Shown: in pieces, positions 1 to 8,801 of the stretch
Layout of the letters: each line of letters begins with the position of its first letter
Position numbering within the stretch: position 1 is the stretch's first letter
Assembly (NCBI GenBank): GCA_012513645.1
Contig: JAAZBU010000045.1
Span: forward strand, 1-52,561
Direction: 5' to 3'
Length of the DNA: 52,561 bases
From: Clostridiales bacterium
GTDB taxonomy: Bacteria; Bacillota; Clostridia; Christensenellales; Aristaeellaceae
Made by a program: the position numbers and the translations under genes
The notes under the pieces: generated by a model
Seen by the model: the letters and a program-made list of their open reading frames with translations, nothing else
Told to the model about the DNA's origin: nothing
The model's database searches: none

Positions 1-1000
1 AGGCAGTCATCAAGGCTGTCAACAAGGCCGCTGAGCAGTTGGCGGCCCCTGCCGCCGAAGAAGCGGCTGCACCTGCCGAAGCGACCGATGCGCCTGCCGC
101 CGAACCGGCAGCGGATGCCAATGTGCTGACCTCCTCCGCCAAGGGCTACGGCGGCCCGGTGGCTGTGAGCGTGACCCTGAACGACGACAATACCATTGCC
201 GCTCTCACCGTGGGCGATGCGGACTTTGCCGAGACTCAGGGCTTGGGCAGCAAGGTACAGGACGAGGAGTTCATCAAGCAGTTCATCGGCAAGAAGGTGC
301 CCCTGCAGGACGGCGACATCGATATCATCGCCAGCGCAACCGTCAGCAGCGAGGCAGTCATCAAGGCTGTCAACAAGGCCGCTGAGCAGTTGGCTGCCCC
401 TGCCGTTGAAGAAACGGCTATACCTGCCGAAGCGACCGATGCGCCTGCCGCCGAGCCGGCAGCGGAGACCAATGTGCTCACCTCCTCCGCCAAGGGCTAC
501 GGCGGGCCGGTGGCCGTGAGCGTGACCCTGAATGACGATAACACCATTGCCGCCCTGACCGTGGGTGATGCGGACTTTGCCGAGACCCAGGGCCTGGGCA
601 GCAAGGTGCAGGACGAGGAGTTCATCAAGCAGTTCATCGGCAAGAAGGTGCCCCTGCAGGACGGCGACATCGACATCATCGCCAGCGCCACCATCAGCAG
701 CGAGGCAGTTATCAAGGCTGTCAACAAGGCTGCTGAGCAGTTGGCTGCTCCTACTGAAGAACTTCGCACGGCCACTTCCTCCAGCAAGGGCTACGGCGGG
801 CCGGTGGCGGTCACCATCACGCTGAACGCGGACGACACCGTCGCTTCGCTGACCGTGGGGGATGCAGACTTTGTTGAAACCCAGGGCCTGGGCAGCAAAG
901 TGCAGGACGAGGAGTTCACCAAGCAGTTCATTGGCAAGAAGGTGCCCATGAAACTGTCTGATATCGATACCGTGACCAATGCAACCGTGACCAGCGAGGC
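1..1000 (+). repeat. Tandem in-frame DNA repeat, period 351 bp (117 aa), last unit offset 294 bp
   Basis: 'aggcagtcatcaaggctgtcaacaaggc' starts at 1 and 352, a near-identical copy starts at 703, and a diverged copy at 997. Confidence 0.9.
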
Positions 1001-1046
1001 GGTCGTCAATGCTGTCAACAAAGCGGCTGAAAAGCTGCTGAAATGA
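1..1046 (+). CDS. Tandem FMN-binding-domain protein (RnfG-like domains; 5' end lies outside the window)
   Basis: Frame is open from the window edge. Three near-identical domains (KGYGGPVAVSVTLNDDNTIAALTVGDADFAETQGLGSKVQDEEFIKQFIGKKVPL...DIIASATVSSEAVIKAVN) plus the tail of an earlier one, separated by Ala/Pro/Glu-rich linkers. Directly upstream of rnfC. Confidence 0.85.
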   Translation, partial: AVIKAVNKAAEQLAAPAAEEAAAPAEATDAPAAEPAADANVLTSSAKGYGGPVAVSVTLNDDNTIAALTVGDADFAETQGLGSKVQDEEFIKQFIGKKVPLQDGDIDIIASATVSSEAVIKAVNKAAEQLAAPAVEETAIPAEATDAPAAEPAAETNVLTSSAKGYGGPVAVSVTLNDDNTIAALTVGDADFAETQGLGSKVQDEEFIKQFIGKKVPLQDGDIDIIASATISSEAVIKAVNKAAEQLAAPTEELRTATSSSKGYGGPVAVTITLNADDTVASLTVGDADFVETQGLGSKVQDEEFTKQFIGKKVPMKLSDIDTVTNATVTSEAVVNAVNKAAEKLLK

Positions 1047-1076
1047 TATGTGGTGGATCAGCTACAGAAAGGCGGG

Positions 1077-2411
1077 ATGGTTTTGAGAAAGTATAGTTTC
1101 CGCGGCGGTATCCATCCGCTGCGCGACACCCATGAGGGGAAGGAGCTCACACGCAACAAGCCAATCCGGGAGGTTGTTGCCCAGGTGGTTCGCATCCCCA
1201 TGGACATGCATATCGGTGCGCCCAGCGAGCCGATCGTCAAAAAAGGCGACCGGGTGTTGATAGGCCAGAAGATTGCGGAGGCAGTGGGCGGCATCGGTGT
1301 TCCGGTGCACGCCAGTGTATCCGGCACGGTAACCGAGGTTGCCGCCTATCAGATGATGCACAAGAAGCCCAGCATGTGCATTACCATTGAAAATGACGGG
1401 CTGGAAGAGTGGGTGCAGCTTGCCCCTCTGGGCGATGTGGAGACAGCAGCGGCGGACAAAATCATCCCCGCCGTCAAAGAAGCCGGTATTTGCGGCATGG
1501 GTGGCGCCTGCTTCCCCACGCACATCAAGATGTCGCCTCCGGCCGGCAAAGTGGTGGACACGGTGCTGCTCAATGGCGCTGAGTGTGAGACCTTCCTGAC
1601 GGCGGACTTCCGCCTGATGCTGGAGCAGCCGGAGCGTGTCGTTAACGGCTTGCGGGCCGTGATGCGCGCCATGGGCGTCAAGCGCGGCATCATCTGCATT
1701 GAGGACAACAAGCCTGAGGCCATCCAGGCCATCACCAAGGCGGCGGCGGGCCGCGAGGGGGTGGAGGTAGGCACCCTCAAAACCAAGTACCCGCAGGGCG
1801 GGGAAAAGCAGCTGATCTACTCTGTGCTGGGGCGCGAAGTGCCTGCTGGCGGGCTGCCCATGGATGCGGGCGTTGTTGTGCTTAACGTAGGGACTGCGGC
1901 TGCCATCGCTGACGCTGTGATAGAGGGCAAGCCCCTCATCAGCCGCGTGACCACGATCTCGGGCGCGGTGGCTGCGCCGGACAACCTGTTGCTTCGCATC
2001 GGCACCCTGTTGAAGGATGCGGCCGAGGCCTGCGGCGGTTATGCCAAGGAGCCGGGCAAAATCTTTGTCGGCGGCAGCATGACCGGTGTATGCGCGCCAA
2101 ATGACGAGGCCAGCATTTCCAAGGCTAACAACGGGCTGGTGGTCTTTGATGAGAAGGATGCCCAGTTGCCCGATGAAAGCAGCTGCATCCGCTGCGGCCG
2201 CTGCATCGATGCCTGCCCTGTGTGGCTCAACCCCTATCAGATGAAGCGCGACTACCAGCTGGGCAAGCTGGACGAGATGGAGAAGAAGCTGCATGTGATG
2301 GAGTGCGTGCTTTGCGGCTCCTGCTCCTATGTCTGTCCTGCCCGGCAGTACCTGACGCCGGCGTTTAAGGATGCCAAGGACATCATCACGGCAAGGAGGA
2401 TGAAACAATGA
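1077..2411 (+). CDS. rnfC: Rnf electron transport complex subunit C
   Basis: RnfC-like: FRGGIHPLRDTHEGK N-terminus, GGMGGACFPTHIK region, two CxxCxxCxxxCP ferredoxin motifs (CIRCGRCIDACP, CVLCGSCSYVCP). Start at 1077 chosen for the upstream aaaggcggg; the ORF track opens at 1050. Confidence 0.95.
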   Translation: MVLRKYSFRGGIHPLRDTHEGKELTRNKPIREVVAQVVRIPMDMHIGAPSEPIVKKGDRVLIGQKIAEAVGGIGVPVHASVSGTVTEVAAYQMMHKKPSMCITIENDGLEEWVQLAPLGDVETAAADKIIPAVKEAGICGMGGACFPTHIKMSPPAGKVVDTVLLNGAECETFLTADFRLMLEQPERVVNGLRAVMRAMGVKRGIICIEDNKPEAIQAITKAAAGREGVEVGTLKTKYPQGGEKQLIYSVLGREVPAGGLPMDAGVVVLNVGTAAAIADAVIEGKPLISRVTTISGAVAAPDNLLLRIGTLLKDAAEACGGYAKEPGKIFVGGSMTGVCAPNDEASISKANNGLVVFDEKDAQLPDESSCIRCGRCIDACPVWLNPYQMKRDYQLGKLDEMEKKLHVMECVLCGSCSYVCPARQYLTPAFKDAKDIITARRMKQ

Positions 2412-3352
2412 ACTTGCGCGTCTCAACCGGCCCGCATCTGCTGACGCGGGAGAACACACAGACCTTGATGCTGGATGTGTTGATTGCCCTGGCGCCAACC
2501 ACGGCGGCCGGTATCTATCTGTTCGGCCTTCGGGCGGCATGGGTGCTGTGCGTTGCGGTGATTGCTGCCGTGCTCAGCGAATATATCTGGCTCAAGCTGA
2601 TGAAGAAAACCATCGTCATCGGCGATCTGTCCGCTGTGGTGACCGGCCTCATCGTCGGCCTCAATATGCCGGCCGGCGTGTCCCTGTGGATTCCCGCGCT
2701 GGGCAGTGCCATTGCCATCATCTTGGTGAAGCAGCTGTTTGGCGGCATCGGCCATAACTTCATGAACCCGGCCATGTTTGCCCGCGCGTTCCTGCTGGCC
2801 TCCTGGCCGGCGCGGATGACCAGCTTTTTGCTGCCCGAGCGGCTGTTGGGCACTTCCCAGGCCGCCTTTGGCGTGGACATGATCTCCGGTGCCACCCCGC
2901 TGGTCACCAAGGCGCGCAACATCCCGCTGAGCGACCTGCTGCTGGGCAACATCCCCGGCACCATCGGCGAGGTGTGCAAGGTAGCCATCCTCATCGGCCT
3001 GGTCTATATGCTGGTGGTCAAGGTGGTATCCTGGCATGTGCCGGTATTCTTTGTGGGCACCGTGGCGCTGATGAGCTGGCTGGTGGGCAGCGACCCGCTG
3101 GTGGCCATCCTGTCAGGCGGCGTGCTGTTTGGCGCTGTGTTTATGGCGACAGACTATGTGACCAACCCGATGCAAAAGATTGGACAGTGTATCTTTGGCC
3201 TGGGCTGTGGGGCGATGGTGGTCATCATCCGCAGCTGGGGCAACTACCCCGAGGGCGTCACCTATGCAATCCTGTTTATGAACTGCCTGACGCCTTTGAT
3301 CGACCGCTTTAGCAGCAAACGAGTGTATGGGATGGTGAAGAAACATGCCTAA
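2408..3352 (+). CDS. rnfD: Rnf complex subunit D
   Basis: Membrane protein with canonical flavinylation motif VDMISGATPL (Thr codon at 2894); overlaps rnfC by 4 bp. Confidence 0.95.
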   Translation: MNLRVSTGPHLLTRENTQTLMLDVLIALAPTTAAGIYLFGLRAAWVLCVAVIAAVLSEYIWLKLMKKTIVIGDLSAVVTGLIVGLNMPAGVSLWIPALGSAIAIILVKQLFGGIGHNFMNPAMFARAFLLASWPARMTSFLLPERLLGTSQAAFGVDMISGATPLVTKARNIPLSDLLLGNIPGTIGEVCKVAILIGLVYMLVVKVVSWHVPVFFVGTVALMSWLVGSDPLVAILSGGVLFGAVFMATDYVTNPMQKIGQCIFGLGCGAMVVIIRSWGNYPEGVTYAILFMNCLTPLIDRFSSKRVYGMVKKHA

Positions 3353-3980
3353 GAATAACTTGAGGGGCGTTTTTGTTAACGGCATTTTCAACGAAAACCC
3401 CGTCTTCCGGCTGGTGCTGGGCACCTGCCCTGTCATCGCGGTGACCACCAGCGCCATCAACGGCGCGGGCATGGGGCTTGCAGCCACCTTTGTGCTGATT
3501 GGCTCCAACGCGGTCATCTCCATGCTGCGCAACTTCATCCCCGGCAAGGTGCGCATCCCTGCCTTCATCGTGGTCATCTGCACCTTTGTAACGATGATTC
3601 AGCTGCTGATGCAGGCCTATCTGCCCAGCCTGTATGAGGCGCTGGGTATCTTCCTGCCGCTGATCGTGGTGAACTGCATTATCCTGGCGCGGGCGGAGGC
3701 CTTTGCCAGCAAAAACGGTTTGATGGCATCCATCGTGGATGGCGTCGGCATGGGCTTGGGCTTTACCCTGGCCATGGTGCTGATGGGCACGGTGCGCGAG
3801 CTGCTGGGCAATGGCACGGTATTCGGCTTCTCCCTGCTGGGGGCCAGCTTCGAGCCGGTGCTTCTGTTCATCCTGGCACCCGGCGGGTTCCTGGCCTATG
3901 GGCTGCTGCTGGGCATCATCAACGCCATCAGCAATAAGCGGGCAGCCAGCAAAAAGCATGAGGAGGTAAAGGCGGCATGA
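3345..3980 (+). CDS. rnfE: Rnf complex subunit E
   Basis: NGIFNENPVFRLVLGTCPVIAVTTSAINGAGMG is RnfE/NqrD-like; overlaps rnfD by 8 bp. Confidence 0.93.
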   Translation: MPKNNLRGVFVNGIFNENPVFRLVLGTCPVIAVTTSAINGAGMGLAATFVLIGSNAVISMLRNFIPGKVRIPAFIVVICTFVTMIQLLMQAYLPSLYEALGIFLPLIVVNCIILARAEAFASKNGLMASIVDGVGMGLGFTLAMVLMGTVRELLGNGTVFGFSLLGASFEPVLLFILAPGGFLAYGLLLGIINAISNKRAASKKHEEVKAA

Positions 3981-4567
3981 GGCTCAGCGAAATCGGCATC
4001 TTCCTCTTCTTTGTCAACGCTGCGTTTAGCAACAACTTCATTTTCTCCCGCTTTCTGGGCAACTGCCCATACCTGGGCGTCTCCAACAAGCTGGAGACGG
4101 CGACCGGCATGGGCGTGGCCGTGGTGTTCGTCATGGGCATCGCGTCGCTGTTTTGCTACCTGACGTATGAGTACATTCTGGTGCCTCTTGGCCTGCAGTA
4201 CCTCAATACCATTGCCTTTATCCTGATTATCGCCGCGCTGGTGCAGTTTGTGGAGATGTTCATGAAGAAGTCCCTGCAGTCGCTTTACAGCGCGCTGGGC
4301 ATCTACCTGCCCCTGATCACCACCAACTGCGCCGTGCTGGGCGTGACCATCCTCAACATGAACAGCGGGTTCAACCTGCTGGAGTCCGTGCTCAGCGGCG
4401 TGTTTGGCGCGATTGGCTTCCTGCTGGCCATTGTACTGATGGCGGGCGTGCGCGAGCGGCTGGAAAGCTCGGAGATTCCCAAGGCGTTCAAGGGCTTCCC
4501 GATCAGCCTGATTATCGCCGGCTTTATGTCGGTGGCGTTCATGGGCTTCTCGGGCCTGGTCAAGTGA
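3977..4567 (+). CDS. rnfA: Rnf complex subunit A
   Basis: FFVNAAFSNNFIFSRFLGNCPYLGVSNKLETATGMG is RnfA/NqrE-like. Confidence 0.95.
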   Translation: MRLSEIGIFLFFVNAAFSNNFIFSRFLGNCPYLGVSNKLETATGMGVAVVFVMGIASLFCYLTYEYILVPLGLQYLNTIAFILIIAALVQFVEMFMKKSLQSLYSALGIYLPLITTNCAVLGVTILNMNSGFNLLESVLSGVFGAIGFLLAIVLMAGVRERLESSEIPKAFKGFPISLIIAGFMSVAFMGFSGLVK

Positions 4568-4577
4568 GGAGGACAGC

Positions 4578-5375
4578 ATGAGCACAAATGCGATTCTTTA
4601 CGCGATAGCCGTGTTGGGCGGCCTGGGCATCGGCTTCGGTCTGCTGCTCACCCTGGCTGACAAAGTATTCTATGTCCCCGTGGATGAGCGCGTGGTGCGG
4701 GTGCGTGAGGCGGTTGCCGGCGCAAACTGCGGCGTGTGCGGCTACCCCGGCTGCGACCAGTTTGCAGAGGCAGTGGTGCGAGGCGAAGCGCCCGTCACCG
4801 GCTGCACCCCGGGCGGCGGTGCTTCAGCAAGCGCCCTGGCCGAGATCATGGGCCTGGACAATGTTGATGTGGAACCCACCGTGGCGCGCGTGCGCTGCCA
4901 GGGTGGCGATGGCATCGCCAAGGACAGCTTCCAGTACCAGGGGTTCAAGACCTGCCGTCACGCCATGTCCCTGTCAGGCGGGCCCAAGCTGTGCCCCACG
5001 GCCTGCGTTGGCCTGGGCGACTGCGAGCGCGTGTGTCAGTTTGACGCCATCCGTATGGTCAATGGCCTGAGCGTCATTGATCCCGACAAGTGCACCGCCT
5101 GCGGCGCCTGCATCACCGAGTGCCCCAACAGCCTGATCAAGCTGCTGCCCCGGGCGGCCACGGTAACTGTACGCTGCATGAACACCCAGGCGCCCAAGCC
5201 GGCCAACCTGAGCTGCGACCATGCCTGCATCGGCTGCAAGCGCTGTGAAAAGGCCTGCGAGTATGACGCCATTCACGTCACCAACTTCCTGGCCGAGATT
5301 GATGTGGAAAAGTGCACCCTGTGCGAAGCCTGTGTTGCTGTATGCCCCAAGCAAAGCATCACGGTCAGCAAGTAA
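4578..5375 (+). CDS. rnfB: Rnf complex subunit B (Fe-S)
   Basis: CGVCGYPGCDQFAEAV motif, multiple CxxCxxC clusters, N-terminal TM helix. Confidence 0.95.
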   Translation: MSTNAILYAIAVLGGLGIGFGLLLTLADKVFYVPVDERVVRVREAVAGANCGVCGYPGCDQFAEAVVRGEAPVTGCTPGGGASASALAEIMGLDNVDVEPTVARVRCQGGDGIAKDSFQYQGFKTCRHAMSLSGGPKLCPTACVGLGDCERVCQFDAIRMVNGLSVIDPDKCTACGACITECPNSLIKLLPRAATVTVRCMNTQAPKPANLSCDHACIGCKRCEKACEYDAIHVTNFLAEIDVEKCTLCEACVAVCPKQSITVSK

Positions 5376-5401
5376 CACTGCCCGATATGAGATGACCCGG
5401 A

Positions 5402-5437
5402 CAAAGCGCGCCCGAATGGGGGCGCTTTGCCCTTTTC
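5402..5437 (+). terminator. Rho-independent terminator after rnfB
   Basis: CAAAGCGC-GCCCGAATGGGG-GCGCTTTG hairpin followed by CCCTTTTC. Confidence 0.75.
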
Positions 5438-5448
5438 AGGAGAAAATA

Positions 5449-6435
5449 ATGATGAGCTTTCGCCGCTTTCTTGCTCTGCTGCTGGCCCTGCTGCTGATGC
5501 CGGCTGTTCAGCTGGTTGGCCTGGCTGAGGAGGACAGGCTGACGGATGAGCAGCTGCGCGACCTGCTGTACGAATTGTCTCTGCAGGAGGATGCAAGCAG
5601 TGATTATATTGTGCTGCCCGATGACTTCCGCATGCCGGCGACCGGGCTGGACGGCGAGTACCGCCTGCTGATTGTCGGCGTGGACAGCGACGCCCCCAAG
5701 GTGACCGGCCGCAGCGACACCATGATCCTGGCGGTGCTCAATACCCGGCAAAAGACGCTGAAGCTGATCTCCTTCATGCGTGACCTGTATGTCAGCATCC
5801 CGGGCCGCGGCCACAACCGCCTCAACGCCGCCTATGTATACGGGGGCCAGCAATTGCTGCGCCGTACCCTGGAGGAGAGCTTCGGCGTGGTGGCCGATGC
5901 CTACGTGGCGGTCAACTATTCGCTGATGGCAGAGTTAGTCGATGCCATCGGCGGGGTAGAGCTGACGGTGGAGGAGTATGAGCTCAAACCCCTTAACGGC
6001 ATCCTCGGCTACTACAACTATCAGCGGGAGCGCCCGGAGGAGGAGGGGATGCTGGCAGCATCCGGCACCCGCATCCTCACCGGCTTGCAGGCCATGAGCT
6101 ATGCCCGCATCCGCAAGGTGGACAGCGATTTTGAGCGCGTTGGCCGTCAGCAGCGTGTGCTGCGCGCCATCTATGAGCGTGTGATGCAGCTGCCCATAGA
6201 CCGGCTGGGGGAGGTCATCCTGACATTCATAGATCGCATTCGCACGGACATCAGCATGACGGACGCGCTGAACCTGTTGCAGGACTTGCTTCAGGCGGGC
6301 GACCTGCGCATTGATGCCCTGAGCATCCCGGTCAGCAAGTCGTTTTCCTCCAAAATGATCAACAAAGCCTATTTCTTGGTGCCAAACATCAAGCGAAACA
6401 GGGCGGCCATTGCGGATTTTCTGAGCGCACAATGA
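5449..6435 (+). CDS. LytR-CpsA-Psr (LCP) family protein
   Basis: YRLLIVGVDSD...GRSDTMILAVLNTRQKTLKLISFMRDLYVSIPGRGHNRLNAAYVYGG is the LCP core; N-terminal hydrophobic segment; start chosen downstream of caggag. Confidence 0.92.
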   Translation: MMSFRRFLALLLALLLMPAVQLVGLAEEDRLTDEQLRDLLYELSLQEDASSDYIVLPDDFRMPATGLDGEYRLLIVGVDSDAPKVTGRSDTMILAVLNTRQKTLKLISFMRDLYVSIPGRGHNRLNAAYVYGGQQLLRRTLEESFGVVADAYVAVNYSLMAELVDAIGGVELTVEEYELKPLNGILGYYNYQRERPEEEGMLAASGTRILTGLQAMSYARIRKVDSDFERVGRQQRVLRAIYERVMQLPIDRLGEVILTFIDRIRTDISMTDALNLLQDLLQAGDLRIDALSIPVSKSFSSKMINKAYFLVPNIKRNRAAIADFLSAQ

Positions 6436-6447
6436 CCTCTCTGCGGG

Positions 6448-6476
6448 TTGATAAACCGCGGCAAAGACGCTACAAT
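6448..6476 (+). promoter_or_regulatory. Sigma70-type promoter for frr operon
   Basis: TTGATA (6448-6453) - 17 bp - TACAAT (6471-6476). Confidence 0.65.
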
Positions 6477-6504
6477 AGGCAGCAAGAATGAAGGAGGTGG
6501 CTCT

Positions 6505-7062
6505 ATGTATACAGACATCATCAAGACTGCGCAGGATAAAATGGAAAAGACGCGCGACGTGCTCAAGCGCGATCTGCAGTCTCTGCGTGCGGGGCGGGCC
6601 AACCCGCAGTTGTTGGACCGCATCATGGTGGACTACTACGGCACCATGACGCCGCTGAACCAGATTGCCAATATCACTGCGCCCGAGGCGCGCATGCTGG
6701 TCATCTCCCCGTGGGATGCCAAGGCTATCCCGCAGGTGGAAAAGGCCATTCAAAAGAGTGACCTGGGCATGAACCCGGCCAACGACGGCAAGATCATCCG
6801 CCTGATTGTACCCGAGCTCAACGAGGAGCGCCGCCGGGAGCTGAGCAAGAAGGTCAGCCAGGCTGCGGAGGAGTCTAAGATCGCGCTGCGTTCCATCCGC
6901 CGCGACGCCATCGAGCAGATCAAAAAGCTGAAAAAGGACTCCTTGATCACGGAGGACGACCAGCGCAAGGCTGAGGATGAGATGCAAAAGGTGACCGATA
7001 ACGCGGTCAAAGAGGTGGACAAGCAGGCCGCCGAAAAAGAAAAAGAGATCATGGAGTTTTGA
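6505..7062 (+). CDS. frr: Ribosome recycling factor
   Basis: KMEKTRDVLKRDLQSLRAGRANPQLLDRIMVDYYGTMTPLNQIANI; RBS aaggaggtgg. Confidence 0.97.
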   Translation: MYTDIIKTAQDKMEKTRDVLKRDLQSLRAGRANPQLLDRIMVDYYGTMTPLNQIANITAPEARMLVISPWDAKAIPQVEKAIQKSDLGMNPANDGKIIRLIVPELNEERRRELSKKVSQAAEESKIALRSIRRDAIEQIKKLKKDSLITEDDQRKAEDEMQKVTDNAVKEVDKQAAEKEKEIMEF

Positions 7063-7274
7063 TTCCAGATCATCTGATTGGACAGCCCCTCAAAGCGGCG
7101 CTTGCAGCCTGTGCTGCCCAGGGCATTGTGCCCCAGGTGCTGGAAACCAGGGCGCCCAGGGACCGCTTGCAGCCACCCATCGGCACCCCGCGGATTATCG
7201 CTGTCCGCGGGGAATGCTTGCTTGTCGCTTACTTTAGGGACGGACAGCCGGAGGAGATGCATGCGGCAGAATGA
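7059..7274 (+). CDS. Small uncharacterised protein (71 aa), possibly PASTA-like
   Basis: TTG start overlapping the frr stop; 3' end overlaps the uppS start; (I)GQPLKAALAACAAQGIVPQVLET resembles a PASTA half-motif. Confidence 0.6.
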   Translation: MIPDHLIGQPLKAALAACAAQGIVPQVLETRAPRDRLQPPIGTPRIIAVRGECLLVAYFRDGQPEEMHAAE

Positions 7275-7980
7275 GGCGGGCATGCCGCGTCATGTGGCAA
7301 TCATCATGGACGGAAACGGCCGCTGGGCCAAGCAGCACAGCCTGGCTGTTGCGCTGGGGCACCGCAAGGGCGTGGAAACGCTGCGGGAGATTGTGCGCTA
7401 CGCCAGCGATGCCGGCATCGAGGTGCTGTCGCTATACGCCTTCTCCACAGAGAACTGGAAGCGCTCCAAGCCCGAGGTTGCCGCGCTGATGAAGCTGATT
7501 CTGGAGTTTTTCCGCTCAGAGATTGACGAACTGCACGCCAATCGGGTGCGCATCCGCATCCTGGGCGATACGCAGGCCCTGCCGGAGGCGCAGCGCAAGG
7601 CGGTAGCCGGCGCGGATCTGCGCACTGCCGACAACGACGGCCTGCAGCTGAACATTGCCCTCAACTATGGCGCACGCGACGAGATCCTGATGGCGGTGCG
7701 CGCCCTGGCGGAACAGGTAAGCCAAGGGCAGCTGCAGCCGGAGTTGATTGACGCGCAGCGCTTTGAGGCCCAGCTGTATACAGCCGGGCAGCCCGATGTG
7801 GATCTGCTGATCCGCACCAGCGGCGAGTACCGGCTGAGCAACTTTTTGCTCTATCAGAATGCCTACGCGGAATTCATGTTCCCTGAGGTGCTGTGGCCGG
7901 ACTTCACCGTACAGCATTTCGAGCAAGCGCTGGCCGACTTTGGCAGGCGGGACAGACGGTATGGAGGGCGGACCACATGA
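7261..7980 (+). CDS. uppS: Isoprenyl (undecaprenyl diphosphate) synthase
   Basis: MPRHVAIIMDGNGRWAKQHSLAVALGHRKGVETLREIV, DLLIRTSGEYRLSNFLLYQNAYAEFMF. Confidence 0.97.
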   Translation: MRQNEAGMPRHVAIIMDGNGRWAKQHSLAVALGHRKGVETLREIVRYASDAGIEVLSLYAFSTENWKRSKPEVAALMKLILEFFRSEIDELHANRVRIRILGDTQALPEAQRKAVAGADLRTADNDGLQLNIALNYGARDEILMAVRALAEQVSQGQLQPELIDAQRFEAQLYTAGQPDVDLLIRTSGEYRLSNFLLYQNAYAEFMFPEVLWPDFTVQHFEQALADFGRRDRRYGGRTT

Positions 7981-8789
7981 TGACCAGAATCACCACCGGC
8001 GCCGTGCTTCTGGTGCTGTTGTTCCTGGCCCTGTGGCTGGGCGGCTGGGTGTTTGCCGTGCTGTGGATTGCAGCAGTGTTGCTGGCGATCGGTGAGGAGT
8101 TTGCCGCGCTGACGGCAGCCGGCCACCGACCTGTCGCCTGGCCCACCTGGCTGGCATTGGTGGTCAGCATCCCGTGCTTTTTACTGCTCAGCGATACCGA
8201 GGCCATCCGCATCCTGATCGCCATGATTTTTCTTACCTTTCTGATCGTATGCGTCAATGTGCTGTTTCGCAGCGACCCCAAGTTGGTGGACATGCTGATG
8301 TCCATCCTGCCGCTGCTGTCGGTGGCGCTGCCCGGCATGTTTTTGCTGGCCATGGCCAGGCTGCCGGTCTCCCTGCAGCGCATTCTGCTGGCCCTCAGCT
8401 TTTTCGTACCCACCATGGGGGATATGGCCGCGTATTTTGTGGGCATGCGCTATGGCCGGGTCAAGCTGAACCCGGTCATCAGCCCCAAGAAAACCGTGGA
8501 GGGCGCGATTGGCGGCCTGGTTGGCAGCACGCTGACCGCCGTTGGCGTGTATGCGCTGGCGGCTGTGCTGGGCATGTCGCCTCCGGCGGTATGGCACTTC
8601 CTGGTCATTGGGCTGGTGGGCGGATTTGTCGGGCAGGTGGGTGACCTGTTTGCCTCCATTATCAAGCGCCACTGCCAAATTAAGGACTTTGGCACCATCT
8701 TTCCCGGGCACGGCGGCATGATGGACCGGCTGGATTCCATCCTGTTTGTGGCTGTGTTCATGTACACCTACTACCTGCTGTTTTTATAG
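7977..8789 (+). CDS. cdsA: Phosphatidate cytidylyltransferase
   Basis: C-terminal signature VGQVGDLFASIIKRHCQIKDFGTIFPGHGGMMDRLDSILF. Confidence 0.97.
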   Translation: MMTRITTGAVLLVLLFLALWLGGWVFAVLWIAAVLLAIGEEFAALTAAGHRPVAWPTWLALVVSIPCFLLLSDTEAIRILIAMIFLTFLIVCVNVLFRSDPKLVDMLMSILPLLSVALPGMFLLAMARLPVSLQRILLALSFFVPTMGDMAAYFVGMRYGRVKLNPVISPKKTVEGAIGGLVGSTLTAVGVYALAAVLGMSPPAVWHFLVIGLVGGFVGQVGDLFASIIKRHCQIKDFGTIFPGHGGMMDRLDSILFVAVFMYTYYLLFL

Positions 8790-8801
8790 CGAAAGGCCAT
8801 C

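Noticed and set aside
1-1000. 351-bp repeats considered as a mobile or non-coding repeat
   Set aside because: Repeats keep frame and encode protein domains; no terminal inverted repeats.
1062-2540. 492-aa minus-strand ORF opposite rnfC
   Set aside because: Antisense of rnfC; translation is compositionally odd with no domain.
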